DNA of 64,000 nucleotides from Chelonoidis abingdonii (GCF_003597395.2 NC_133770.1:27986066-28050065); one strand, 5' to 3'. Counted from the first letter of the stretch, positions 12,301 through 23,420 are shown. Program-made: numbers and translations. The notes: generated from the letters alone by a model not told the origin.

Positions 12301-13382
12301 CACACAAATGCAAATAATAATAAAAACATTGCAAAATTAAGTGGTGAATAAAATATATATGAATCATGGCATTACCATCCCAAAGTAATTGCATTAGGGA
12401 GGTGAGACTCCTAGTCAAGTTTGAATGGAGTGAAGGAAAACCTTTTTCTGGAGGTGTGTATTAACGAAAAAGAGACATGCTTTGAAACATTTACAGATAT
12501 TTAATTGCAGCGTTATGCTTGTTGTCACTGAGCATCCTATAACAATGATATTTTCATGCTTTCTGCTCAAACAGGTGTTTTTGCTCTTGTAAAATTCAAG
12601 GTGCTCATTTAGGTTACTATTCCCAGAATACCTGTTAGCTGCACCGCAGAAGGAGGTGGTCAATTGCATGTTCTCTCTATGAGTAGGAATTTAACGAGTG
12701 ACAAGAGAAAAATCTTCATTCATTTGAGGTTAATTCCTCAGTTTGTATAAATATAGTCAGCAAAACTCTGCATTTTGATCAGGTTGAAAATCTGCATGTG
12801 CTTTCATTTGTGGGCCTTAATTAAGATCAGTGTTATGTCATGTATACAATTAGGCTACTACAGAGTTGGTAGCTTGCTACCATATTTGGCAGCTGAACTG
12901 AATCACACAAATGGAAATGTAGCCTATTTTAACAAAAAAAATCACTAAACTGAACACTATTATTAACAAAATTAATCTAGTTTCTCATGTTATACCTTTG
13001 CTGTGGATGAGAAATTATTCCCATTGCAACTCTTTTTCCCCATCTTTCAGGACATTCCAAACATTTACCCTTTGGGATGACATTTATTCATTCTACTCTC
13101 AACTTGAACATGGATTATTATCTGAAAGTTTTATCATATATCATGTGATTACCCTGGAGAGACTGAGTGTGAGAAAATGGAGGGAAGGGGTTACCCTATT
13201 TTTGAATTCTATTTGGAGTCACTTAAATTGAAGATTGGCTCTAGCAGAAAAGAAAACACAACCACAAATTTGTTCTGGAGTTAGTACCAACATAGTTTTC
13301 TGAAACTAAACCACCCTTAATAAGGCCAGCTAGAGTTGACAGTCTTTGAGCTCTCTAATTTTAAGACAACTCACTAAATGTA
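12301..13382. other. No gene or confident repeat
   Basis: AT-rich sequence. The longest open frames (77-84 codons) show no recognisable domain. No termini, target duplications or tandem arrays were seen. Confidence 0.45.
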
Positions 13383-13547
13383 GTGAGGCAGAGTGATCTA
13401 GTGTATAGGACACTGAACTGGGAGTGAGGTAACAGGGGTTGTGTTCTTGGCTTTGCCACTGACTTACTGTGTCACCTTGGGCAAGTCACTTCATGTTTGT
13501 TCCTCTATTTCCCCGCTCACCTTTTTGTCCATCTTGTACATTTAGAC

Positions 13548-14554
13548 CAGGGGTAGGCAACCTCTGGCACGTGTGCTGAAGGCAGCATGTGAGCTGATTT
13601 TCAGTGGCACTCACACTGCCCGGGTTCTGGCCACAAACATTTAAAAAACTTATTTACTTTACATACAACAATAGTAGTGATATAATATTAAAGACTGTGA
13701 CAAAAAGTTCTTCCTCTACCCTTGGTGGGTCCTCGGCTTACTTGGCCGCGGATTGTTACGTAAGTGATCTTCTCCTTCTTGGGAACCCACAGTCCGGGTC
13801 AGCCTCCTCCTGTGTCTGATTCAGGAATGGAGGTTTAGGGGAACCGGGCCTGCCCTCTATCTCGGGTTCCCAGCCCAGGGCCCGTGGATTGCATAGCTGC
13901 TATAGTCCTCTGAACAGGCTGCATGACTAGCTACAACTCCCTGGGCTAACTTCCCCATGCCCTCCGCCAAACACTTTCTTATCCTCACTTCACAGGAGCT
14001 TCCTCCTGTGTCTGATAAACGCCTTGTCCTGCGCTCAATCCTCCACAGTACCACCTCTCTCACTCTGCAGCTTACTTGTCGCCCAGCTCTCACACACACC
14101 CTTCTCCTCTGGCTCCTCCCGTCCTGAACGGAGTGAGCTCCTTTTAAACCCAAGGTGCATTAGAGATAGGCCTCCCTTGAATGGCTCAGGTTCTAATTAA
14201 AGTAGCTATCCTCACTGACCTTTTAGAAAGATTGTAATTGGGCTCCAGAGTGCCTTCGATTAAACCTGGAGCATCCAAACGCCACTTTTTTGGTTAGCCA
14301 GTGTGGTTAGGGATTCTTATGCCTGTGTGTTTCAACCAAGGTTCGCACAACAACCTGTTTCTCAGTACTTTACTGGTAAAACGCCATGACTGGGCCTTGC
14401 CCCACAACAAGACTATGGAAAGAGAACCTTCTAAAAATGTTTAAAGAATGTATCTACTGGACAACGTAAAACCTTAAAATTACGAGTGATTAAATGAAAG
14501 TAACTCGACGCAGGCGGACCATCCTAATCTGAAAGGGTGCTGCATTAATCCCTG
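13548..14554. mobile_element. hAT-like element (GGCAACC family), split by an LTR
   Basis: The left end is CAGGGGTAGGCAACCTCTGG. It is followed by a GGCAGCATGTGAGCTGATTT block and a CTTTACATACAACAATAGTA block. The right part resumes at 14410 (CTTCTAAAAATGTTTAAAG, CTTAAAATTACGAGTG) and ends at about 14554. The left flank atttagac (13540-13547) is echoed imperfectly after the right end (aaattagaac). The second copy, at 42171-42598, ends in TTGCCGACCCCTG. The right half carries many one-base insertions. Confidence 0.7.
13696..14409 (+). mobile_element. Solo LTR inserted in the hAT-like element
   Basis: The element begins TGTGACAAAAAG and ends CCCCACAACA, the TG...CA termini of an LTR retroelement, and is flanked by agac (13692-13695 and 14410-14413). 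Blocks such as TCCGGGTCAGCC, CCTCCTGTGTCTGATT and CAACTCCCTGGGCTAA match the LTR at 21216-22570, so the two share a family over roughly the first 450 bp. CTCCTTTTAAACCCAAG resembles its promoter-proximal block. No gag, pol or env is present: it is a solo LTR. It is peppered with single-base insertions relative to its relative. Confidence 0.75.
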
Positions 14555-14690
14555 GAAAAATTAGAACGTGTAATCCTTAAGACAAGGACGACAGAATGGT
14601 CTGGTTACTGGGAGAACTGGTTTTGGCAGTGTCTAGTATATATGATCTTGGACCGATTTCAGTTGAGGATTCTGAGAGTGCTGGTCCTCT

Positions 14691-15340
14691 CAACAGTCGA
14701 TGGCCCCTCACGCCCATTTACATTGGGCCATGACCGACAGTCTCTGTCAAAAGAATATAATTGGAACACATAATCAGATTCAAGCAATTATAACATTGCT
14801 AAAGACCAGCGGAGAACACTCAAGGCGCTTACTCTCTAGTTACTCATTACAGGACCTAAGAAGTGGCAATATTACAAAACAAAAACCTTCAGAATCAGAC
14901 TCCAATGAGAAACCTGCTGGAATTGGAATATTTGAAATTTCCAAACTCAGACACGATGTGGAAAATTAGCGCTTGAATAAAGACTGGGAGTAGAATGGGT
15001 CCCATTACAACCAAAGTAGAACTATTCCCCTACTGTTACTCCACGCTTCTTGTCAATTGTTGGGGGAAATTGGGCCATGGCTGTTTATCACTACAAAAGT
15101 TTTTTTTCGCTCCTCTTGTTTTTTTTTCTCCTGCTGATAATAGCCCACTTTAATTGATTACTCTCATTAGAGTTGATATGGCGACATCCATGTTTTCATG
15201 TTCTCTGTGTATTTATATATCTTTCTATTGTATTTTCCACTGCATGCATCCGATGAAGTGGGGTTTAGCCGATGGAAGCATATACTCAAATAAATGTGTT
15301 AATCTCTAAGGTGCCACAAATACTCCTCGTTCTTTTTATA
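14691..15340 (+). mobile_element. Penelope-like element 3' end with GIY-YIG endonuclease relic
   Basis: The 14700-14960 region corresponds to the C-terminal GIY-YIG endonuclease of a Penelope-like retroelement. Pieces such as ATTTACATTGGGCCATGACC, CAGTCTCTGTCAAAAGAAT and CATTACAGGACCTAAGAAG sit in the expected order, but the reading frame is lost through indels. GCTTGAATAAAGACTGGGAG marks the domain end. The 3' tail (CGATGAAGTGGGG, AATAAATGTGTTAATCTCTA, GGTGCCACAAATACTCCTCG) matches the fragments at 6849 and 55681. Penelope-like elements encode RT plus GIY-YIG nuclease, and only the nuclease remnant and tail remain here. Confidence 0.7.
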
Positions 15341-17039
15341 GTTATAAAAGAAATCAGTTAGTGATGAAGCTGATTGAACTGCCTGAATACAGTCAGCTTC
15401 CAGTTTAGAACACAAGATAGAAATCATCCAGGGAACCCAGTGGTTGTAAAGGGAAACGATTTAGTTACTCAGTCCAATGATATTCCACTCCTAAAGAAGA
15501 CCAGCTGCTGCCATAAACCCAATAGGATACTATTCACTGAGCCTTATGTTTTAAAGGAATTTCCCGTGTGTTTTCCAAGTAGAAGCAAGGCATCTGCATG
15601 GGGATTTTCAAAGCAGCCAAGGGAACAGGGCACCCAACTACTATAGGAATTCATGGGACTTGGGCACCTAACTCCTTTAGTTGCCATTGAAAATCCCAGC
15701 CTGAATAGACCTACTAGTCACACACTGTGGTTTGATTAGCTGATTGAGAGTCTGATATGTAACTGTCCCTAACACTCCAAATGGGACCACTATTGTCCAA
15801 AAACAAGTGACATCTAGCACATTTTACAGATGAAGTCTAGAGCAAGAAATACAGTACCTGCTATATTTAATTCCTCTTTTGTTTGTTCCTGAGCTAGAAT
15901 TATGCAGTTGTTTTAGTCTTAAAAGCCAAATGGACTTACTAAAAGGACACAGAACTGTATACGTGGATTTCTGATACATTGATGTCTACAGAAGTGAAAA
16001 ATATATTGTTCATTTTATGTTAAAATCCCTTAATAGTTTGCCAGTTAATGCCCATAGTTCCTATTTATCTTTTGTTGGAAGTTCCTCTTTCTTTTACTCT
16101 CCCACACCAACTGCTGAATTTAGCCATATTAAAGCATAGAAGAACCTGTCTCTAATTAGACCTGCTATTATTCTATAAAAACTGGAGAAATAATCATTTT
16201 GATATTTTTTATTGGAAAATGGTTTGTGTCATCAACAATGTGGAAAGTACAGGAAAAAAACATGCAAGTGTCTTTGCTTGGCTGTCACACATACAATAGG
16301 AGTGAACACTAAGTTATTTCAAATTCCAGTTCAGTACAGACAATAAAATGGAGGAGAAAATGGTCAGTTAAGAGCCCTCACACATCATATGCTCTCTTTT
16401 TAATCTGGTTGTAGAACAGGAAGTTTTGGTTTATAATCACAATAAAATGGCTTTTGAGGTTATTAAAACACCTCAATATTGCTTTGGCTTTTAATTACCT
16501 GCAGATTCCATTTATTGCTTTGTGCAGTCCAATGCCATGATGATTATCCTTTAATTGCACTACTAAATATAAAGGTTCACATATGCAGAACTTTATTTAA
16601 TTTAGGATTGCTTAATCTATTGTATGAAATGGTAATGATAAAGAAAATATGTAAATCAAAGTTTGGCTTAGAACGATTTATTCCTACCTCATTTTGATAC
16701 ACTTAAATAGTGTTTTATCGACTCCACCTGAACAAACACAGTTACGAGCCCAAACGTTTTGTCTGGCTATATACATTGGAATGTATATTTTGATATCAAA
16801 ATCCATTAGGGCACGGGAAATCTCTGTGATGTTCTCTGCCTAAAACAAGCTTCCAAGCCTGATTAATTAATATTGTGTCAGTAAATGGCTGCATTTTGCC
16901 TTTACACTGTCCTGAGCAAGGGGTGGCACATAAGCTGCTTCATCCCAGAAATAGTGCAGGAGACATCGTAATGCAGCGATATGCCTGCTTCTCTTTGCTC
17001 TGGGGGGCAGAGGGATCTAGTGATTGTTGCTGGTATTGT
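15341..17039. other. AT-rich sequence with one palindromic module
   Basis: Apart from the palindrome at 15601-15698 nothing was recognised. Repeat-poor stretches around 16440-16640, with TTTAATTACCTGCAG and TTTAATTGCAC, could be non-coding conserved DNA, but that cannot be judged without an alignment. Confidence 0.4.
15601..15698. repeat. Imperfect palindrome (GGGATTTTCAAAG ... CATTGAAAATCCC)
   Basis: The left arm GGGATTTTCAAAGCAGCC plus GGGCACCCAACTAC pairs imperfectly with the right arm TTGGGCACCTAACTCC plus GCCATTGAAAATCCC. The module is about 98 bp, has no coding capacity, and resembles other palindromic modules in this window (for example 46424-46503). Confidence 0.6.
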
Positions 17040-17051
17040 ACACTACAGCTG

Positions 17052-17300
17052 CTCAGTATGAAACTCTGTCCCTGTCTAGTGGTGGGATGGACCATGTAAA
17101 CAGATTGATGAGCCTGCTACAACCTGGGCTAACACAGCTGGGTTGTTTAACTAAGGTAGTAGAAGACATCTCAAGTTCTGTCCCCACTGCCAATAACTCA
17201 CTTAGCGGTGTCAGTAAATTACACCATTGCAGTACTATCATGTCAGCTCAGCCGTGTTGGCTAGTGCATTATGAGGTGGAGCCCAGGCTCTGTCTCCTCT
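17052..17300 (+). repeat. Unclassified interspersed repeat
   Basis: It starts around AAACTCTGTCCCTGTCTAGT and includes AGTAGAAGACATCTCAAG and TCACTTAGCGGTGTCAG. The first 80 bp parallels 9095-9200. No inverted ends, poly-A or target duplication could be fixed. The family is unknown to me. Confidence 0.4.
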
Positions 17301-17310
17301 ACTCCTAACT

Positions 17311-18252
17311 GGTCTGGATTCACTATTTGCTGCCCATCTACTTTCTCCCTACTTCATACCTTGCTGCACTATGCATGCCTATTGCTTTGTGCTTAGACCT
17401 AGACTTAAATAGCCAACACAGGGGCATAAGGAGGGTTCTTACTCCTCCTCACACTCCTGCAGAGTCCAACTTGCAGTCCAGCCTTATACTGGTGAAAACA
17501 TGCTACAATTCACCATGCAATGAAAAATATCTTTCAAAAAGCTTCAGGTTCTAAACCAAAACCACAAAAATAAGCAGCAATCCTTTACAATTTGGACTCT
17601 GCAGGTCCCAAAATAATGGAATTAGTATAATTATATCCCAATGTATACTTAGAGCAAATATCTCTAACCTGCAATTAGAACTTGAACTGATCCAATTATG
17701 TGATGTAATGGTGTACAGCAATTATGCATAATGACACAATTATAATTTGTGATTATATCATAAAAATCCTTCTGAAACTTTGTGAATGAATATTGGGCAT
17801 AAACCGTCACTGTGCATTTAAAATGTGCATCTGTTACAGCTGACACCCTCAAAATCTGGGCAACTGGTACTTTCAGATGTCTACAGAGATTTGTAAATTG
17901 AACTTGTTAACATAGGTATATAAAAGCACTTTTACAGTTTTAGAGTTTTGTCTTAGGTGTCCCTGGCCATAATATTTGAGCGCCTCTATTAACGGTTACC
18001 GTGGACACCTGCATAAGGCAAATATTGATGCGAATACCAGAATGCAACAAATATAGATGAAGCCCATGTCAACAAATGCTTAGATAGCTAGGAGGTTATA
18101 AAGAAATGTGAAAATAAATTCTTAGGATTTTATTTTGCCATTTTTCTTCATAACTGAGAGAAACTTCTTCAGTGGGCTTAACTATAGTAATGTCTACAAA
18201 GAACTCCATGTAGAACTGCCCTTTCAAAAATGGCTACCATCCTCATTGTAGG
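17311..18252. other. No gene or confident repeat
   Basis: AT-rich, with open frames under 76 codons. Nothing recognised on either strand. Confidence 0.45.
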
Positions 18253-18415
18253 GAGGGAGGCAGGGATAGCTCAGTGGCTTGAGTATTGCCTTGCTAAACC
18301 CAGGGTTGTGAGTTCAATCCTTGAGGGGACCATTTGGGGATTGGTCCTGCTTTGAGCAGGGGGTTGGACTAGATGATCTCTTGAGGTCCCTTCCAACCCT
18401 AATATTCTATGAATA
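18253..18415 (+). mobile_element. tRNA-derived SINE with CR1-like tail
   Basis: The head carries pol III promoter boxes like a tRNA: an A box TAGCTCAGTGG (18267-18277) and a B box GTTCAATCC (18312-18320). The tail GGTTGGACTAGATGATCTC, AGGTCCCTTCCAACCC and ATATTCTATGA matches the 3' end of CR1 LINEs. That is the known arrangement of turtle tRNA SINEs mobilised by CR1 machinery. It is not a functional tRNA gene. A clean target duplication was not seen. Confidence 0.85.
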
Positions 18416-18562
18416 GCAATAAGGCTAAAAGTGCCCTTAGCAAATATGGCCATTATTTCCCATTAGCAATAATCAGAGGGAAGCCAAATTATCCTCATGG
18501 AAGATAGTGGACCTCCTGTACCTTTGAGAACTTTGGGTGGAAGTTGCAAAGTACTATTATTA

Positions 18563-18794
18563 CAGGTCTGTCGCATCTTACGCTGGGGTTACGTTCCACA
18601 GTCTGCGCGTAAAGTGAAAATCGCGTATAGTCAAAATTCCATTGAGTGTAATGGCTGACGGAGTCGCCTGCACTACAGGTACAGTATTAAATTGTTATTT
18701 TTCTCTCTCTCTTTTTGGTTTTGTATTTTGTTTTTGCCAACCATGCAAAGCTGAATTCATGCATGTTAAATACATGTAAGATGAGACAGACCTG
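18563..18794. mobile_element. TA-flanked inverted-repeat element (Tc1/mariner-type MITE)
   Basis: The left end CAGGTCTGTCGCATCTTAC and the right end (reverse complement of CAGGTCTGTCTCATCTTAC) are nearly perfect 19-bp inverted repeats. The element is flanked by TA on both sides (18561-18562 and 18795-18796), the duplication made by Tc1/mariner and pogo-type transposases. At 232 bp it encodes nothing and would be moved in trans. A CTCTCTCTC tract and TTTTTGGTTTTG run lie in the interior. Confidence 0.8.
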
Positions 18795-18796
18795 TA

Positions 18797-19961
18797 AAGT
18801 ATTCTATAGTGACCAAAAATAACGACAAATACCACCACAAATACCACTTGGAAGCATTCTTTTGGCTTAATTTTGTTACCTTTTCTGATTGCGGGACCTT
18901 AAAGAGCAGACTTTCTACATGTAGTCCCTTTATTACAAAATATGGAGTGAAGCTCTAATCCAGAAATACATTTAAGTACATGCTTAATTTATCTTCAGTA
19001 GAACTACTCACTTACTTAGTGCCATCCTTGATCGGGGCCTAAATTTCAATTCAACATAATGAGAGTAAGAGTGCAAGGCCTTAACCCTAAATACTTTTTT
19101 TCCAAGGTGATATCTGCTGCTTTGTCTGTGTCAGATGAGAGTGGGACTGAGTTATTACTCAATCCCTGAGAAATTAAACATGTAGAATTGTATTCAGTAT
19201 TGCGAGGAAAATATTATTCACAAAAATAAAGTTTTGCACTTCAAGACAAGGAGAAATTTCTCCTGACCAAGCAACTCCTCTTATATCTAGGATTATCTGA
19301 ACTGTGGTGTTAAATAACAAATTCCAATTTGACAGATGATTTCAGGTGCACATGTAACCATTGTGATCAGGGCATGGAAATTGTTGTCATTATTACACAT
19401 TATCCTTTGAAATGGTTTTTCCATGCATAACCTTTAACCTTTGGTTTCTTTGACACTTCATGGATGGTGTTTTGCTTTTGCTTTCACAGATGTTATACAT
19501 TTTCCCTTCTGTTAATATTTAAGGTCAGTATTAGCGTTATTATTTAAAAGTGCTTTATTATTTTAAAGCCCACATTAGGACTGATTACAATACTCCTGGC
19601 TGCATATGTGCTTTAAAATTCTCCCTCTTATAATATGTGCTGAGTCTATGTGTGTGAGGTACCCCCAACCATTTGAAATATTTCTTAGACTTTCCTTATT
19701 TTCCCAAAGCACTTGGCTAAGGCTCAGCAGAACTGTGGGTGAGCCCACACTAAAAATACTAATAAAGAAGAAAAAGAATACATGGAAAAAGTCAGTTTTA
19801 AGGAAAGTTTGGAATAATATGACCAGAATTTGGAGACTGTTCCAAGCCCATTTGTGATGAAAGGAGATCAAAATGAGGGGAGTAGTAAGGTTTGATTGGC
19901 CCATATGTAGTGAGGAAGAAGGAAAATGAGATATGAAATGAAAATGCAATGTGAGCAGAGA
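18797..19961. other. No gene or confident repeat
   Basis: A weak palindromic module occurs near 18955-19035 (TACATTTAAGTACATGC). A 124-codon antisense open frame at 19575-19949 has no family features and is judged to be chance. Nothing else recognised. Confidence 0.4.
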
Positions 19962-21215
19962 TCATAGAATCATAGAAATGTAGGACTGGAAGGGACCTTG
20001 ATAAGTCATCTAGGCCAGGATCCTGCACTGATCAAGACTAAGTATTATCTAGACCTTCCATGTATTTTTCTAATCTGTTCTTAAAAGCCTCCTCTGACAG
20101 AGATTCCACAACATCCCTAGGTAATTTGTTCCAGTGCTTAACTACCTTTACAATTAGGAAGTTTTTTCTAACCTCTAGCCCCATTACTTGTGCTGTCCTC
20201 AGTGGTTGAGGAGAACAATTTATCATCCTCCTCTTTATGTGGGTCGTCTACATAATTGAAGGCTGTTATCATGCCTGCTCTCATGCTTTACTTCTCCAGA
20301 CTGAACAAACCTAATTGTTTCAGTCTGTCCTCATAGGCCATGTTTTCTTGACCTTGAATAATTTTTGTTGTTCTCCTCTGGACTTTTTCCAGTTTGTCCA
20401 CATCTTTCCCAAAGTGCGGTACCCAGAACTAGACACAATATTCCAGCTGAGGGCTTACAGTGCTGAGTAGAGTGGAAGAATTACTTCTCATATCCTGTTT
20501 ACAATACTCCTGCTAATACATCCCAGGATGATGTTTTCCTTTTTTTCCAACAGTATTACATTGTTGACTCTTAGTTAATTTGTGATCTGCTATCACCCCA
20601 GATGCTTTTCCACTGTACTCTTTACAAGGCAGTCATTTCCCATTTTGTATTTATGCACTTGATTATTCCTTCCTAAGTCTAATACTCTGTATTTGTCCTT
20701 ATTGAATGTCATCCTATTTATTTCAGATTATTTCTTCAGTTTACCAAGATCATTTTGAAATCTAATCATGTTCTCCAAAGTGCTTGCAATACTTCTCAGC
20801 TTGGCATCATCTGCAAACTTTATAAGTGTACTCTCTATGCTGTTACCCAAATCATTTATGAAGATATTGAATAGAACCAGACCCAGGACAGATCCTGGTG
20901 GAATCCCACTTGATATGCCCTTGCACCCTGACTATGAACCAATGATAACTACTTTCTGAGTATGCTTTTCCAACCAGTTGTGTATCCACCTTTTTGTAGG
21001 CTTGTCTAGACTATATTTCTCTAGTTTCTTTATGTGAAGGTCATATGATACAGTACCAAAAGCCTTACTAAAGTTGAGATATATCACATCTACTTCTTCC
21101 CCACATCCACAAGCCTAGTTACCATGTCAAATAAGGCTATTGGGTTTGTTTGACATGATTGTTTTTGACAAATCCACGTTGACTGTTACTTATCACCTTA
21201 TTTTCTTCTAGGTGG

Positions 21216-22570
21216 TGTGATAAAGTTCCTCCTAATACCCCTTTGTGGGGTCCTGCACTTATTGGCAATTTGCTTACCTCAGTGATCTTCCCCACAGTCT
21301 GGGTCAGCTCCTCCTGTGTCTGATCAGGAGTTGGGAGTTTTGGAGGGAACGGGCCCGCCCCTACTCGGGTTCCAGCCCAGGGCCCTGTGGATTGCATTGT
21401 CTATAGTGCCTCTTGTAACAGCTGCATGACAGTTACAACTCCCTGGGCTATTCCCATGGCCTCCTCCAACACCTTCTTTATCCTCACCACAGGACCTTTC
21501 TCCTGGTGTCTGATAACACTTGTACTCCATAGTCCTCCAGCAGCACACCTCTCTCACTCTCAGCTCCTTGTGCCTCTTGCCTCTAGCTCCTCTCACACAC
21601 TCCTCTCTTCTAGTTCCTCCCTCCCTGACTGGAGTGAGTCCTTTTAAGCCCAGGTGCCCTGATTAGCCCTCTTGGTTGGCTGCAGGTGTTCTAATCAGCC
21701 TGTCCCGCCTAATTGGTTCTAGCAGGTCCTGATTACTCCAAGTGACCTGCTCTAGTCACTCAGGAACAGAAACTACTCAGCCAGTGACTAGTATATTTGC
21801 CCTCTACCAGACTCCCGTAGGTGGGACCTCCTGCCACCTCTCGAGGGTGAGAAACCCGGTTGGGCCAGCTTGTACTCTGCCCTGGGTCCCGCGCCCACTG
21901 GGGATGTGCAGTTTGCGCTCCTTCATGGGCCGTGAGACCGGGCGTGTACTTGGCGCGGTTCACCCTTGTCCCCAACACCCTGCCCTTTCTGTGGCGAGAA
22001 GGAGAACCTTGGCGCACATTTAACTTGGAGTGTGCCAGGCCTGCAGCCCTGTTTCCGGGCCTCTGAATACTTCTTGGCGTTTCTGTGCACTTTTCCCCTC
22101 ACCTTTTAATTACGCACTCCCCATCCGTGGCCGCGCCAAAGTCCGCGGGATCTCTCTTCTTCAACCTCGCGCTTGGCCCTGCCAAACTAGCCATCCGTAC
22201 AGCAGCAGGGAGAGAGTGGCTGATGGGATTCATCTTGCACTGTGTTGCTATTCTTCCGCTCCCGTCCGTTCAACCAGCATCTGAGCGAGTTTCCTCTGGC
22301 GGTGTCCACTGGCTCCACCCATACAGAGCAGTGGGCGTGTCTGCGGTTTTCGCTCAGTCGTCCATCGGGTTCCCTCGTTTAGCCCTGTGACCTCACTCCC
22401 GCTCCTGCTTTTTTTCATTAGTTGTCCCTCGGAATTACTTGGTGTTCTAGACCTGTGGATCCTCCCCTTAGGCTGGGGGGAGGTCCTTTAGAAGTGGGCG
22501 GGCTTTGCCCGCCCACCCCTGGGATGCCAATAGGACCAGACTCCTGTACCTCACTGGCTTGGGTCTGTCA
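21216..22570 (+). mobile_element. LTR retroelement (solo-LTR-like, 1.35 kb) inside CR1
   Basis: It begins TGTGATAAAGTTCCTCC and ends GGGTCTGTCA (TG...CA). The first part (to about 21650) matches the LTR at 13696-14409. TAGGT occurs on both sides (21209-21213 and 22573-22577), an approximate 5-bp target duplication offset by two bases from each end. The last 30 bp after 22534 again look like the normal LTR end. Between 21816 and 22534 lies a GC-rich block flanked by the direct repeat ACCAGACTCC. No retroviral genes are present. Confidence 0.7.
21816..22534. repeat. GC-rich block between ACCAGACTCC direct repeats within the LTR
   Basis: The 10-bp string ACCAGACTCC occurs at 21806-21815 and 22535-22544, with the next bases also similar (CGTAG versus TGTAC). 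If it is removed the LTR would read straight through. The block is rich in CpG and GC and includes the perfect inverted pair GTGGGCGGGC / GCCCGCCCAC (22494-22516). It may be a nested insertion or a normal LTR segment bounded by a short internal repeat. Overlapping open frames up to 101 codons are compositional. Confidence 0.5.
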
Positions 22571-23420
22571 CGTAGGTTATAAATTGATTGTTTGATTACT
22601 TGTTCCATTGTCTTTCCAAGTACTGATGTTAACCTAGGGAATTATAGATAGCTTATCCTTATTTCCCTTTCTATAGATAGGTATTATATTTGTCCGTTCC
22701 ATTTCACAGGGTATCTCCTGTTCTTCACAAGTTCTCAATCACTAATGTTTCAGAGATGTCTTCAGCCAGCCCCTTAAGTATTCTAGGATGTATTTCATCA
22801 GGCCCTGCTGACTTGAGGACATCTAACTTGCCTAAGTAATTCTTAATTTATTCTATTCCTATTTTAGCCTCATATCCTACCCCTTCAACACTGATGTTCA
22901 CTATATTAGTAATCCAATCACTGCTAACTTTTTTGTGAAAACCAAAAAAAAAAACACATCGTTTAATTCTTTAGCTATTGCTTCATTTTTCATTATTATC
23001 TTTCTCTCCTTATTGAATAATGGGTCTATCCTGTCCTTTGTCTTCCTCTTGCTTCTCATCTATTTGTAAAATGTTTTCATATTACTCTTTATGCCCCTTG
23101 ATAATCTTGTTTTTTGTCTTGCCTTTCCAATGTTGTCCTTACATGGTTGTGTTGTTTTGTTTTATGTTCTTTCTTCATAATTTTACCTAGTTTCCACTTT
23201 TTATATGACTCTTTTTTAAGTATCAGGTCACTGAAGATCTTTTGAATAAGCCAGGATGCTCCAGTACCATACATCCTATTTTAACTATGATATATAAGGC
23301 AACACCTCCTTCCTTTTTGCCCAGCTTCTCCTTCCTGAACAAGATGTGACCTTCTATATCAATATTCCAGTCGTGAATTATTCCACCAACTTTCTGTGAT
23401 GTAGGTTGGGGCAAGATTAT

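Larger units (their letters stand above)
13383..14690 (+). mobile_element. MIR-type SINE split by a hAT-like element
   Basis: 13383-13547 contains the classic MIR block order: CAGAGTGATCTAGTG, TTTGCCACTGACTTACTG, TGTCACCTTGGGCAAGTCAC. It breaks at ATTTAGAC, where the hAT-like element begins. Beyond that element, 14556-14690 continues with a noisy but recognisable MIR/L2-type tail (TGTAATCCTTAAGACAAGG, GGCAGTGTCTAG, CAGTTGAGG). The SINE is therefore older than the hAT-like insertion, which in turn is older than the LTR inside it. Confidence 0.65.
19962..23420 (-). mobile_element. CR1 LINE, antisense, split by an LTR
   Basis: Read on the minus strand, the element starts near 23420 with an endonuclease fragment (the frame at 23223-23414 includes GHILFRKEKLGKK and GGVALYI). 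It then jumps to the linker (KKESYKKWKLG near 23215), continues through the RT region, and finishes near 19962 with the reversed ATAGAATCATAGAAATG tail. The RT/3' portion carries many stops. An LTR at 21216-22570 interrupts it at the point where CR1 sequence passes from tcttctaggt to ttataaattg. A deletion removed most of the endonuclease domain. Confidence 0.8.

Noticed and set aside
18262..18335. tRNA-like sequence with A and B boxes as a possible tRNA gene
   Set aside because: It lacks a complete cloverleaf and is followed by the SINE body with a CR1 tail.
13696..22570. The related LTRs at 13696 and 21216 as one provirus
   Set aside because: They sit inside different host elements with different flanks, and ordinary unrelated DNA lies between them.
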